Below, in pieces: positions 1 to 7,556 of a stretch of 53,891 nucleotides of DNA. Source of the stretch: Planctomycetota bacterium (GTDB lineage: Bacteria; Planctomycetota; UBA8742; UBA2392). The stretch is from assembly GCA_019186845.1 (NCBI GenBank), contig JABARW010000071.1, forward strand, positions 1 to 53,891. Reading direction: 5' to 3'. Below the pieces are notes generated by a model. The model was not told where the DNA came from. It ran no database searches and saw nothing but the letters and a program-made list of their open reading frames with translations. Position 1 is the first letter of the stretch; each line of letters begins with the position of its first letter. Made by a program: the position numbers and the translations under genes.

Positions 1-1
1 C

Positions 2-412
2 CGCGCCCTGAGCGGCGCACTCAAGGGACTGGTGGAGCAGCGCGTGGCGCAGCTCATCGGCTGCCCATTCTGCGTGGACTTGAGCCAGTCGCTCAATCTC
101 AAGCGGGGCACAGAAGCGGCCAAATTGCAGGCCCTGCCCCGCTGGCGGGAGAGCAGCCAGTTCACAGAGGCCGAGCGCGCGGCCCTCGAATATGCCGAGG
201 CCATGACGCGCCTGCCGCTGGAGGTCAGCGACGCCCTGTTTGAGCGGCTGCGTGCGCACTTCTCCGATCAGCAGATCATTGAACTGACGGAGTTTGCGGC
301 CCTGGAGAACAAGCGCTCGCGGTTCAATCACGCGCTGGGCATGAAGGCCGAGGGTTTCAGCGAGGGCGCGCTCTGCCACATTCCGGCGGCTGGAAGAAGG
401 AGCGCGGCATGA
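2..412 (+). CDS. Carboxymuconolactone decarboxylase (AhpD-like) family protein, 5' end outside window
   Basis: Small all-helical CMD/AhpD-family protein. Members act as alkylhydroperoxidase-like thiol redox proteins or as decarboxylases. The CPFC pair (a CxxC redox motif) follows a typical RVAQLIG stretch, and the C-terminal half has the helical pattern of the family, including ENKRSRFNHALG. The first possible start in view is a GTG at 32, but the frame stays open upstream to base 2 and encodes family-like sequence (ALSGALKGLVEQ), so the gene almost certainly begins before the window. Its stop overlaps the next start as ATGA (409-412), implying translational coupling to the sigma factor. CMD proteins are the classical genomic partners of ECF41 sigma factors, which supports a shared regulon. 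The substrate cannot be told from sequence. Confidence 0.85.
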   Translation, partial: RALSGALKGLVEQRVAQLIGCPFCVDLSQSLNLKRGTEAAKLQALPRWRESSQFTEAERAALEYAEAMTRLPLEVSDALFERLRAHFSDQQIIELTEFAALENKRSRFNHALGMKAEGFSEGALCHIPAAGRRSAA

Positions 413-1308
413 AAGCTATAAGCGAGGCCATGGATCAAGGCGCGGAATTCGAGGAACATCGCCGCCATGTCTTTGGCGTGGCCTACCGCATGCTGGGCAG
501 TGTCAGTGACGCCGAAGATGCGGTTCAGGATGTCTGGCAGAGGTACGCAACCGCAGCCAGGCCCGACAACACGCGGGCCTGGCTGACCACGGTGACGACG
601 CGGCTCTGCATAGACCGCCTGCGCGAACTCAAGGTTCGCCGCGAAACATACGTGGGTCCCTGGCTGCCGGAGCCGCTATTGACAAGTCAAGATTCCAGCG
701 CCGACGCACCCAGCATCATGGCGGAGTCGCTCACACTGGCCTTCCTGACGGTGCTGGAAAAGCTCAACCCCGTCGAGCGCGCCGTATTCCTTCTGCGCGA
801 GGTTTTTGAATACGAGTACGCCGACATCGCGGCCATGATTGAGAAGAGTGAGGCCAACTGCCGGCAGATTCTCGCTCGTGCCCGCGAGCACCTCAAGGCG
901 CCGCCACGCTTCTCGCCGGCGCCCCAGAAGCAGCAGGAACTTGTGGCGCGGTTTCTGGCCGCTGTGCAACAGGGGGACTTGCAGGATCTGATCGGCCTGC
1001 TTGCCCAGGACGCGGTCTCCGTGGGCGACGGCGGAGGCAAGCGCCTGGCCGCCGGGCGGCCTGTGTGCGGGCGTGAGCACGTGGCCCGCTTCTGGCTTGG
1101 CCTTTCGCGCATGCCCCACGGCGCTGTCGAGTTGCGTGCCGCGTGCTTCAACCAGCGGCCGGCCCTGGTGCTGTATGAAAACGGCGAGGCGACTTCCGTG
1201 ATCGTGTTTGACTTCGACGGCGAGCGTATCGCCCGCATCGACGCCCAGCGAAATCCTGACAAGCTCGGCCGCCTGCCCGCCAAAGAGGCTTTGCCCCGCA
1301 TTGTCTGA
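409..1308 (+). CDS. ECF41-type (SigJ-like) RNA polymerase sigma factor with C-terminal SnoaL-like domain
   Basis: Extracytoplasmic-function sigma factor of 299 residues. Region 2 lies at about residues 14-75 (FEEHRRHVFGVAYRMLG, then DAEDAVQDVW). The linker carries the ECF41 signature WLPEP at 85-89. Region 4 is at about 115-165 and contains the EYADIAAMI helix-turn-helix. Residues 175-299 form a SnoaL/NTF2-like domain ending with NPDKL at 282-286. Established knowledge: in ECF41 factors this fused C-terminal domain replaces an anti-sigma factor and modulates activity, and the usual target is the adjacent oxidoreductase or CMD gene. Here that gene is directly upstream with an ATGA overlap. The ATG at 409 is chosen because of that overlap. 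The inducing signal is unknown. Confidence 0.93.
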   Translation: MKAISEAMDQGAEFEEHRRHVFGVAYRMLGSVSDAEDAVQDVWQRYATAARPDNTRAWLTTVTTRLCIDRLRELKVRRETYVGPWLPEPLLTSQDSSADAPSIMAESLTLAFLTVLEKLNPVERAVFLLREVFEYEYADIAAMIEKSEANCRQILARAREHLKAPPRFSPAPQKQQELVARFLAAVQQGDLQDLIGLLAQDAVSVGDGGGKRLAAGRPVCGREHVARFWLGLSRMPHGAVELRAACFNQRPALVLYENGEATSVIVFDFDGERIARIDAQRNPDKLGRLPAKEALPRIV

Positions 1309-1325
1309 GCCGGCCAAGGCGCGGC

Positions 1326-2612
1326 TTACGGCGCCAGACGAAACTCGGTGTGGGGCTTGAGGCTCTTCAGCGCTGCGCGTACCTGCTCGGGCCGCACTCG
1401 CTCAATGGCGCGAATTTCTGTTTCCGGTTTGCGCGCAAAGCCCATCACCGTCTGGAACACCGTGTCAACCACCCTCACCCCCAGGGAATCCAGCTGCGAG
1501 CGCTTGGCTTCTATCAGGCTGTGGCGCGCGGCATCGAACTCGTCGGACGAAAAACCGTGCCGCACCAGCCGCGACAACTCGCGGTGGATGAGCCGCGCGG
1601 CGGACTCCAGCTTGTCAGGGGCCACAGCGGCATAGCCGATCAGCGCGCCGCGTGAGCCGGCCAGATGGGTGGAGACGGCATAGGCCAGACCGTGCTCTTC
1701 GCGTACGACTTTGAACAATCGCGAGACGGAGAGGCCGCCGAAAATGGCGTCAGCCATCTGGGCGGCCGGATAGTCCCTGGAGCCGTAGGCTGGAGCGCCG
1801 GACCAGGCCAGCACGAGGTGGGCCTGCTCCACGGCCTGCGACAGCTTGTCGCGCGCCAGGCGGGCCCGATCCGGCAGGCGCTGCGAACGCATCAGGGGAA
1901 GGCGACGTGCCCTGGGGAGTTTCAGGGCGCTCGCCATGGCGGCAAGGGCCCTGGTGGGCGTCACCGGGCCGGTGATGAAGGCCATGACCTGCGCGTTACT
2001 GAGTAGCGCCCGATGCCGCTCCAGCAGGGAACGGGCGGTAACGGCGCCGAGGTCCTCGATGCGGCCGCCCTCATAAATCGCGCCCGGCGAGCCGGCATAA
2101 ATGCGCTTTTGGGCCTCCAGCATGGCGAACTGGGGCTTTTCATCTGCTATGCCGCGCAGGTCCTGCTCGAGTTGGAACTTCTCTTGCGTAAGAGTCTCGT
2201 CGCGTAGAGAAGTGCCGTCAGGGGCCAGGGCCGGGCGGGTGAGCATTTCCGCCAGCAGTTCGAGCACGCGCTGCAGCTCATGGGCGCCCTTGGGCAGAAA
2301 ACGGTCGGAGGGGAACTCTGCGTGGCCGGCCAGGGCGTGGAAATCGCCAAAACGGGTGATGCCCACGCTGACCGAGGCTCCGAAGAGTTCCTCCCCCGCC
2401 CGAGCCAGATCGCGTCGGGTGGGGTGGTGTTCGGTGCCCGCGCGCAGCACGTAGGAAAGCAGGGCGTTGGCCGTGGCGTTGTTTTGGGTGAGAGGTTCGA
2501 GCAGAAAGACGTCGGAGCGCACTGTCTTGTACTTGCGCGATTCCAGCGCGAACAGGCGCACACCGGGCTGCACCAGGACGGACTCGAACTCTCTGTAACG
2601 GGTCGTGCGCAT
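1326..2612 (-). CDS. M16 peptidase-like protein, YmfF type, without zinc motif
   Basis: Protein of about 428 residues with the two-domain M16 (pitrilysin/processing peptidase) fold pattern. The N-terminal part resembles Bacillus YmfF: FLLEPLTQNNATANALLSYV followed by RAGTEHHPTRRDL and EELFGASVS. The inverse zinc motif HxxEH of active M16 enzymes is absent where it should lie, so this looks like the non-catalytic member of a YmfF/YmfH-type pair, yet no catalytic partner is adjacent. The C-terminal half has the typical GGLSVSRLFKVVREEHGLAY stretch near the dimer interface. ATG at 2612 is chosen; a TTG at 2636 is an in-frame alternative. A GC-TACACT -10-like box lies upstream at 2649-2654. Exact function unknown. 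Confidence 0.75.
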   Translation of the reverse strand: MRTTRYREFESVLVQPGVRLFALESRKYKTVRSDVFLLEPLTQNNATANALLSYVLRAGTEHHPTRRDLARAGEELFGASVSVGITRFGDFHALAGHAEFPSDRFLPKGAHELQRVLELLAEMLTRPALAPDGTSLRDETLTQEKFQLEQDLRGIADEKPQFAMLEAQKRIYAGSPGAIYEGGRIEDLGAVTARSLLERHRALLSNAQVMAFITGPVTPTRALAAMASALKLPRARRLPLMRSQRLPDRARLARDKLSQAVEQAHLVLAWSGAPAYGSRDYPAAQMADAIFGGLSVSRLFKVVREEHGLAYAVSTHLAGSRGALIGYAAVAPDKLESAARLIHRELSRLVRHGFSSDEFDAARHSLIEAKRSQLDSLGVRVVDTVFQTVMGFARKPETEIRAIERVRPEQVRAALKSLKPHTEFRLAP

Positions 2613-2648
2613 GGGCGGTAGCTGTAACGGCTCCAAAGGTCGCGCGGG

Positions 2649-2654
2649 AGTGTA
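2649..2654 (-). promoter_or_regulatory. Putative -10 box (GC-TACACT) for the M16-like gene
   Basis: TACACT preceded by GC on the minus strand. It lies 12 nt upstream of a TTG and 36 nt upstream of the ATG at 2612. It matches the TANNNT pattern that recurs before many genes in this window. Confidence 0.4.
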
Positions 2655-3013
2655 GCAGACTCAGCACCGGGGCCGCGGTTGAATCTCCTTCGCGGCGAAA
2701 GCGGAAATCGCGGAAAGAATTTCGGGAATCACGGGACATACCACAGGACAGACGCACTTGAACGAGAGACGAGGCAGCACCCGGGAGAGAGCGAGCAACT
2801 CAACAAGAAACAGACAATTCGGCGTGCGGCGCGGATTTTTGAGAACCTGACGGACGCTGAATCGTTAAACAGGGGCCGGCACTGAAACAGCCGGCGCGGC
2901 AGGGCCCGACGGATCACGGTCCACGGCACAGCCGCAAAGAACCCCGAAACAACAGGATGGCCGCGAGTCGGCCGCAAAGGAAGGTTTCACGCCTTCGCGG
3001 GGAGGATATTGCC
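2655..3013. other. Intergenic region of 359 bp between divergent genes
   Basis: No convincing coding sequence. The left half is unusually rich in GAAA/GGAA-type purine runs on the plus strand. A small hairpin (GAAGG at 2980-2984 pairing with CCTTC at 2992-2996) sits just upstream of the Shine-Dalgarno of the next gene, and a GCCGGC pair flanks a 9-nt loop near 2880. Candidate long 5' untranslated region; nothing recognised. Confidence 0.4.
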
Positions 3014-3265
3014 ATGACTATCACACTCACACGCAGCATGTTGCGCGAGAAGGTTTCCGACGCCTACGGCGAGCGCCTGCACCTGGGCGACCGCGTTCTG
3101 GACGTCAACCTCGGCAGCGCCTGCGTCATTCTTGACCACGTGCCGGAGCTGGGCCCGGACTGCATTTATGTCCAGACCAGTGAAGATGACGGTCTGGCCA
3201 TGACCTACTGGGCCGATCCGAGGCACCTGGTGCGCGTCAAGCCGCGCGCCACGCGGGCTGCCTGA
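3014..3265 (+). CDS. Hypothetical 83-residue protein
   Basis: Small soluble protein, not recognised. The ATG at 3014 is chosen because a good Shine-Dalgarno (GGGGAGGA, about 2999-3006) lies 7 nt upstream. The predicted protein is mostly beta-like, with short strands such as GDRVLDVN, CVILDHV, CIYVQTS and MTYWADP, suggesting a small barrel. No catalytic motif is visible. It stands alone, with a long upstream region and a double hairpin downstream that separates it from the convergent gene. Codon use resembles that of its neighbours, so it is probably real. Confidence 0.6.
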   Translation: MTITLTRSMLREKVSDAYGERLHLGDRVLDVNLGSACVILDHVPELGPDCIYVQTSEDDGLAMTYWADPRHLVRVKPRATRAA

Positions 3266-3319
3266 AATTGACTGTGGAATTTCTGGAAGAATGGCACGAG
3301 CAGATACGTTGTAAGGATT

Positions 3320-3393
3320 GATGCGTCCTGTCCGTCCCCCGACCCACGGACGCATCCGACCCAACGCAGGCCAATCCCCCCGGCCTGCGTTGG
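3320..3393. terminator. Two tandem inverted repeats between convergent genes
   Basis: First repeat: GATGCGTCC (3320-3328) with GGACGCATC (3348-3356). Second repeat: CCAACGCAGGCC (3361-3372) with GGCCTGCGTTGG (3382-3393), a perfect 12-bp stem followed by CGTTTAA. They lie between the ends of convergent genes at 3265 and 3444, so they probably end transcription from one or both sides. The U-tract is weak. Confidence 0.6.
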
Positions 3394-3443
3394 CGTTTAA
3401 AGGCAGATGCGCAGCTGAAAGTGCGGCCGTCAGGCCAAGGCGA

Positions 3444-4064
3444 TCAGTGCTGCGAAGACGGGGCAGCCTCGCCCTTGTCCAGTCCGGCCTGCTGCTTGGC
3501 CCAGACGTAAATGATGCTGACGATGGCCATTAACAGCACAAAGGCCAGCGTCCAGATCATGGCGCGCAGCCGCATGCGCAATTCCTGCTGCAACCGGTCA
3601 TCAAGCATCTTCTCGATCTCGGCCAGCTTCTTGTCGATGCGCTGCTCGGTGATGTCCAGCAATTCGAAAGCGTGAGTCTTGACCTGAGCCAGGGTTTCGG
3701 CGCGGAACTCCTCGGCCATTTCACGGGCTTCTTCAGCCTTCTCGCTGACGTACTCATCCACCTCACCCTTGATTTTCTGCTTCAGGCCGCCAAAGAAGCC
3801 CAGCTTGGGCTGTACCTTGGCCGGGCCAGCGGGCCTCGACGCCTCGCCGGGCTTGCTTTCAGCGGGCCCGGCGGGTGACTCCGGCTTGGGCGTCGGGGCG
3901 GGCATGGGCACCTGGGGTGATGCGAGGGCCGGACTGGCGGACACCTGCACGACCGGCTTCACCGCGGCATCCGTGGCTGTGGCCGTGGAAGCTGCCGCGG
4001 ACTGGGTATTGGCCAGGGCCTTTGGCTTGGGTTTGGATCCGAAGATGGAAGAAAGCAGACCCAT
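3444..4064 (-). CDS. Hypothetical membrane-anchored coiled-coil protein
   Basis: Protein of 206 residues. Residues about 15-90 are a low-complexity Ala/Pro/Lys-rich linker. Residues about 95-160 are charged and helical with heptad-like spacing (VDEYVSEKAEEAREMAEEF, then ITEQRIDKKLAEIEKMLDD). One transmembrane helix (MIWTLAFVLLMAIVSIIYVW) lies near the C-terminus. This suggests a tail-anchored cytoplasmic coiled-coil protein. No known family recognised. The ATG at 4064 is chosen because a TACAAT -10 box ends 8 nt upstream of it. It lies downstream of nuoN on the same strand with an 83-nt gap, but has its own putative promoter. Confidence 0.65.
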   Translation of the reverse strand: MGLLSSIFGSKPKPKALANTQSAAASTATATDAAVKPVVQVSASPALASPQVPMPAPTPKPESPAGPAESKPGEASRPAGPAKVQPKLGFFGGLKQKIKGEVDEYVSEKAEEAREMAEEFRAETLAQVKTHAFELLDITEQRIDKKLAEIEKMLDDRLQQELRMRLRAMIWTLAFVLLMAIVSIIYVWAKQQAGLDKGEAAPSSQH

Positions 4065-4072
4065 GGCGCGCG

Positions 4073-4078
4073 ATTGTA
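4073..4078 (-). promoter_or_regulatory. Putative leaderless -10 box TACAAT for the coiled-coil gene
   Basis: TACAAT ends 8 nt before the ATG at 4064 on the minus strand. No Shine-Dalgarno fits between them. One of the recurrent TANNNT start-proximal boxes of this window. Confidence 0.5.
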
Positions 4079-4147
4079 GTTTGGCGGGCTGTGCCGGGCA
4101 CTGTTGTTGGGAAGAAGCGCTGCCGCCTTGCACCGCAGCTCAAAGAT

Positions 4148-5707
4148 TTATCGGTCGACGAGCTGGCTGGTCTGGCCGTTGCGTCCTTCCACGGCCGGGG
4201 CTTCCACCCGCAACTGCTCCACGCTGGCCTTGGCGCCGTCATAGAATATCTGGGGAAAGACACCCAACGCCACCGTGCCGAATACCGTGACGGAAAGGGC
4301 GAACTTGATGCCCCAGTCTTCGCGGCCATGCACGGGGCGATCGTCGGCCTCGCGGAAGTAAGTCACCGCTACCACGCGCAGGTAGTAGTAGGCGCCGATG
4401 ATGCTGGTGCAGATACCGATAATCGCCAGCGAAAGGTAGGGCCCGCCGGCATAGACGGCCTGGCTGAAGACGAAATACTTGCCCATGAAGCCGCCGGTGA
4501 GGGGAATGCCCGCCATGCTGAACATGAAAATCGCGAGGCAGATGCCCACGGCGGGCTTCTTCCAGGCCAGGCCGCGCAGATCTTCGATATCCTCGACGTC
4601 CTTGCCCCCGCTGCTGGCATAGACCAGCATGGCAAAGGCGCCGCTGGTCATCAGTGTGTAGGTCAGCAGGTAGAACAAGATGGCGGCGTAGGCCTCCGTG
4701 CGGCCGCCCGAACTGGCCAGGCCCATGAGCAGATAGCCCGAGTGGGCGATGCTGGAGTAAGCCAGCATGCGTTTGACGTTGCGCTGGGAGATGGCAAACC
4801 AGTTGCCCAGAATCATGGACAAGGCCGACAGGAACCAAAGCGCGTAGGTGGCCCAGCCGAAGTCACCAGCAAAGCCCGTGGGCCCCGCATGCTCGGGAAA
4901 CACGGCCACGGCCACGCGGATCAGGGCCCCAAAAGCGGCAGCCTTGACGGCCACGGCCATGAAGCCCGTTACGGTGGTGGGGGCACCCTCATAGGCGTCT
5001 GGTACCCAGCTGTGGAAGGGCACCGCGCCTACTTTGAAGGCAAACGCAATCAGGATGGCACCCATGCCCAGGGTGGCCAGGTATTGGCTGCCGTCGGGCT
5101 GGCTGTAGAGCTGGGCCAGTTTGTCGCCCAAGGGGCGCAGCGCCACTTCGCCCGTCACGCCATAGAGCGCGGCCATGCCCAGCACCATCACGGCGCTGGC
5201 CAGGCCACCCATGACGAAGTACTTCATGGCGCCTTCCGCGCCCTTGGAAGAACGCCCGTTGAGGCCCGTCAGTACGTAGACAGCAAAACTGAGCAATTCA
5301 ACGCTAAGGAAGACCATGATCAGGTCGTTGCTGACGGTGAGCAGCACCATGCCGCTGGCGGCCAGCAGCAGGGTGCAGAGGAAGTCCGTCAATGAAATGC
5401 CGATGCGTCGCACATAGGAGATGCTGGCGAACATCGAAATCGCTGTACCGGTGAGGATGGCCGTGATGAGGTAGACGGCGAACTGATCGACGATCATGGC
5501 ACCGCGCATGAGAACCACAGGGCGGGCATCCCAGTAGGGGTTGAGGGACACGAATGAAAGCAGCACGCCACCCAGGGCCGTGAAGAACACCGGCATGGTC
5601 TGGCGTTCAGACTCTTCCGTGAACAGATCGATCAAGAGGATCACGCCGGCCGCGACCAGGAGCCACACCACGGGCAGGAAGATGTCATAACCGGTGGCCC
5701 ACTGCAT
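4148..5707 (-). CDS. nuoN: NADH-quinone oxidoreductase subunit N
   Basis: Membrane subunit of respiratory complex I, one of the three antiporter-like proton-translocating subunits. About 519 residues and more than a dozen hydrophobic segments, matching the usual NuoN size. Characteristic stretches include the VELLSFAVYVLTG region near residue 130, AFKVGAVPFHSWVPDAYEGAP (conserved Lys, His and Pro of the proton channel), RNVKRMLAYSSIAHSGY and GGFMGKYFVF. The ATG at 5707 is chosen; upstream in-frame sequence is hydrophilic and not NuoN-like. The other nuo genes are not next to it: downstream is an unknown coiled-coil protein and upstream a divergent bacterioferritin. It is therefore an isolated copy here, and whether a full operon exists elsewhere cannot be seen. 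Confidence 0.95.
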   Translation of the reverse strand: MQWATGYDIFLPVVWLLVAAGVILLIDLFTEESERQTMPVFFTALGGVLLSFVSLNPYWDARPVVLMRGAMIVDQFAVYLITAILTGTAISMFASISYVRRIGISLTDFLCTLLLAASGMVLLTVSNDLIMVFLSVELLSFAVYVLTGLNGRSSKGAEGAMKYFVMGGLASAVMVLGMAALYGVTGEVALRPLGDKLAQLYSQPDGSQYLATLGMGAILIAFAFKVGAVPFHSWVPDAYEGAPTTVTGFMAVAVKAAAFGALIRVAVAVFPEHAGPTGFAGDFGWATYALWFLSALSMILGNWFAISQRNVKRMLAYSSIAHSGYLLMGLASSGGRTEAYAAILFYLLTYTLMTSGAFAMLVYASSGGKDVEDIEDLRGLAWKKPAVGICLAIFMFSMAGIPLTGGFMGKYFVFSQAVYAGGPYLSLAIIGICTSIIGAYYYLRVVAVTYFREADDRPVHGREDWGIKFALSVTVFGTVALGVFPQIFYDGAKASVEQLRVEAPAVEGRNGQTSQLVDR

Positions 5708-5786
5708 GCGCGTGTCCTCAAAAGTGGCGGGGATAATGCCTTGGCTGTGCCCGGGCCGCAAGCGCGCCAAGGCCTGCGATAAATCG

Positions 5787-5814
5787 TTGCGGGCACAGGT
5801 GCTTCTTGTGTAAT
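5787..5814 (+). promoter_or_regulatory. Putative promoter for the bacterioferritin gene
   Basis: TTGCGG (5787-5792) and TGTAAT (5809-5814) separated by 16 nt, 43 nt upstream of the ATG at 5858. Confidence 0.3.
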
Positions 5815-5857
5815 GCTGGTCACGCAAATCGGGCGGCAGGGCAAAGGAGAGCGCAAC

Positions 5858-6316
5858 ATGGTCAAGAACGGCATTGAAACTGAGAAGACGATCAAAAGCC
5901 TGAACAACATCCTCGAATTGGAGCTGGCGGGGGTGGTGCGTTATCTTCACTACTCACTGATGGTGTTCGGTCATGCCCGCATCCCGATCATCAAGTGGAT
6001 GCGAGATCAGGCCGGCGAGGGGATGAATCATGCGGCCCTGGCAGGCGAGCATGTGACAACCCTGGGCGGCCACCCGTCGCTCAAGATCGGCAAGCTGGTC
6101 GAGACAGAGAAGCACGACATCGACCAGATTCTGCGCGAGGCGCTGCAGCACGAGCGCGACACCCTGGCCGAGTACTACAACCTGTTGAGCCTGGTGGAAG
6201 GCAAGAGCGTGTGGCTGGAGGAGTACGCGCGCGAACAGATTCAGCTTGAGGAGGCCCATATCGCCGAAGTCGAGAAGATGCTGCGGCGCCCCGGCGACCT
6301 CAAGCCAGCCGGCTAA
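5858..6316 (+). CDS. Bacterioferritin-like ferritin family protein
   Basis: Four-helix ferritin-like protein of 152 residues, the usual length for bacterioferritin. Iron ligands of the ferroxidase centre fit E22 in LELELAGVVRYLHY, the Glu-His of LAGEHV in helix B, the Glu in HERDTLAEYYNLL (helix C) and the Glu-His of EEAHIAEVEKML (helix D). Members oxidise and store ferrous iron. The start at 5858 is supported by an AAGGAGA Shine-Dalgarno 7 nt upstream; an earlier in-frame TAA-adjacent start at 5813 lacks one. Divergent from nuoN with a 150-nt shared promoter region. Whether it binds heme cannot be decided here. Dps-like or bacterioferritin-like alternatives share the same fold. Confidence 0.85.
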   Translation: MVKNGIETEKTIKSLNNILELELAGVVRYLHYSLMVFGHARIPIIKWMRDQAGEGMNHAALAGEHVTTLGGHPSLKIGKLVETEKHDIDQILREALQHERDTLAEYYNLLSLVEGKSVWLEEYAREQIQLEEAHIAEVEKMLRRPGDLKPAG

Positions 6317-6434
6317 CCCGCCTGAACTGAGAAGGCTCAGGAGCCAAGAGCCCAGGCGCGGACTTGCCTGTCGGCTCTGTCGTGGTGATTCTGCAGTGCG
6401 TGGCGAAGGTGGCTGCAAGGCACGGGGGCGCTAC

Positions 6435-7556
6435 ATGCTGCGTGAGTTCGTCCGAAAGCCACTTGGCAGGCTGGTGTTTTCAATTGGCCTCGGGCTACTG
6501 GTTTCAGTCCTGGTGTTCGCCATCCTTTCATGGCGGACGAACACAATCTTGTGGGACAACCTGGCCACGTCGCTGGCGCTGTTCGCGCTTCACGCTGTGT
6601 TCGTTCATTACTACCTGAAGTTCCGGCAGGGAATCCAGGACGCTTCAACGGAAGACCTCGACGACCGGGCCCGTGAGGTCCGTGCGGAACTCGCCTCCAT
6701 GCGCGAGGAGCAGAAGCAGACCCTTGAGGTCCTGCGCGAGCGGCTGGAGCTGGCCCGTCACGAGGCCGAAGTCGCCCAGGGCGACAAAGAACGCCTGATG
6801 CGCGAGTTGCACGAGATGCTGCCCGACGCGCCCGGCGACGCCAGCGCCACCTTCCTCCTCGACAAGGCCCACGAAGCCGTGTCCAGACGCGCCCAGGCCC
6901 AGACCCGCGTGGCCTCGCGTGAGGCTGACATTCTCCGCAGCCGCGCCAAAGTCGAGGAACTACAACGGGAGCTTTCCGCCGCGGAGGCGCTTTTGTCTGA
7001 ATCCGACCGCCGCGCCGCCGAACTGGACCGCCAGCTCCTCGACCAGAACCGCGAGCTCTGGAAACTCAAGGCCGAAGTGCAGGGAGCGCAAAGCCATGCC
7101 AGGGACTCGCGGCTCAAAACCATGATGCTTACGCGCTCTCACATCAAGAAGGGCGAACACACCTTGCGCATGCTCGAGGAAATGCTCAAGCGCTGGATTC
7201 GCTCCGGGGGCCAGGCCAACGTCAACTTTTCCAGCCACGGCCACGCCAGCGAGGTGGCCGCCCAGTTCGAGAAGATCGACCGCGACTTCATTGATCGCTT
7301 CTTCGCACACGTCACCAACCCTGAGTATGAGCGCGGCCAGCACAGAGCCATCCGCGTTCGCGCCGGTGAAGACCCTGACGGCGGCCGTTTCGGCGAACTG
7401 GTGGTTGCGCTTGATGACGACGCCGGTCGCACGCTCGGCCTGCGCTTTGACCTGCGCAAGGAAGCGCCCGACGCGCGGCATGTAGGCTTTGTGCTGGCCC
7501 TGCTGCTGAAGGCGCTGTCCCGCGACCTGCGCGAGTTTGCTGTGATCGTCAAGTGA
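6435..7556 (+). CDS. Hypothetical membrane-anchored coiled-coil protein
   Basis: Protein of 373 residues, not recognised. Two hydrophobic segments lie near the N-terminus (about residues 12-32 and 40-60). They are followed by a very long charged coiled coil (about 65-225) with MREEQKQTLEVLRERLELAR and later READILRSRAKVEELQRELS. The C-terminal 130 residues form a globular domain with beta strands (RAIRVRAGE, FGELVVALDDD, LGLRFDLRKE). The ATG at 6435 is chosen because it opens directly into the first membrane helix. It converges with the GNAT-like gene and overlaps its end by 8 nt. The architecture suggests a membrane-tethered rod with a cytoplasmic sensor or scaffold head; function unknown. 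Confidence 0.65.
   Translation: MLREFVRKPLGRLVFSIGLGLLVSVLVFAILSWRTNTILWDNLATSLALFALHAVFVHYYLKFRQGIQDASTEDLDDRAREVRAELASMREEQKQTLEVLRERLELARHEAEVAQGDKERLMRELHEMLPDAPGDASATFLLDKAHEAVSRRAQAQTRVASREADILRSRAKVEELQRELSAAEALLSESDRRAAELDRQLLDQNRELWKLKAEVQGAQSHARDSRLKTMMLTRSHIKKGEHTLRMLEEMLKRWIRSGGQANVNFSSHGHASEVAAQFEKIDRDFIDRFFAHVTNPEYERGQHRAIRVRAGEDPDGGRFGELVVALDDDAGRTLGLRFDLRKEAPDARHVGFVLALLLKALSRDLREFAVIVK

Noticed and set aside
2679..2885. A 68-codon frame in the first intergenic region
   Set aside because: Arg/Glu-rich because of the local purine bias; no ribosome binding site.
3875..5395. A 506-codon open frame on the plus strand opposite nuoN
   Set aside because: Composition is Gly/His/Gln/Ala-rich without any motif. 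It mirrors the GC-rich third positions of the certain nuoN gene.
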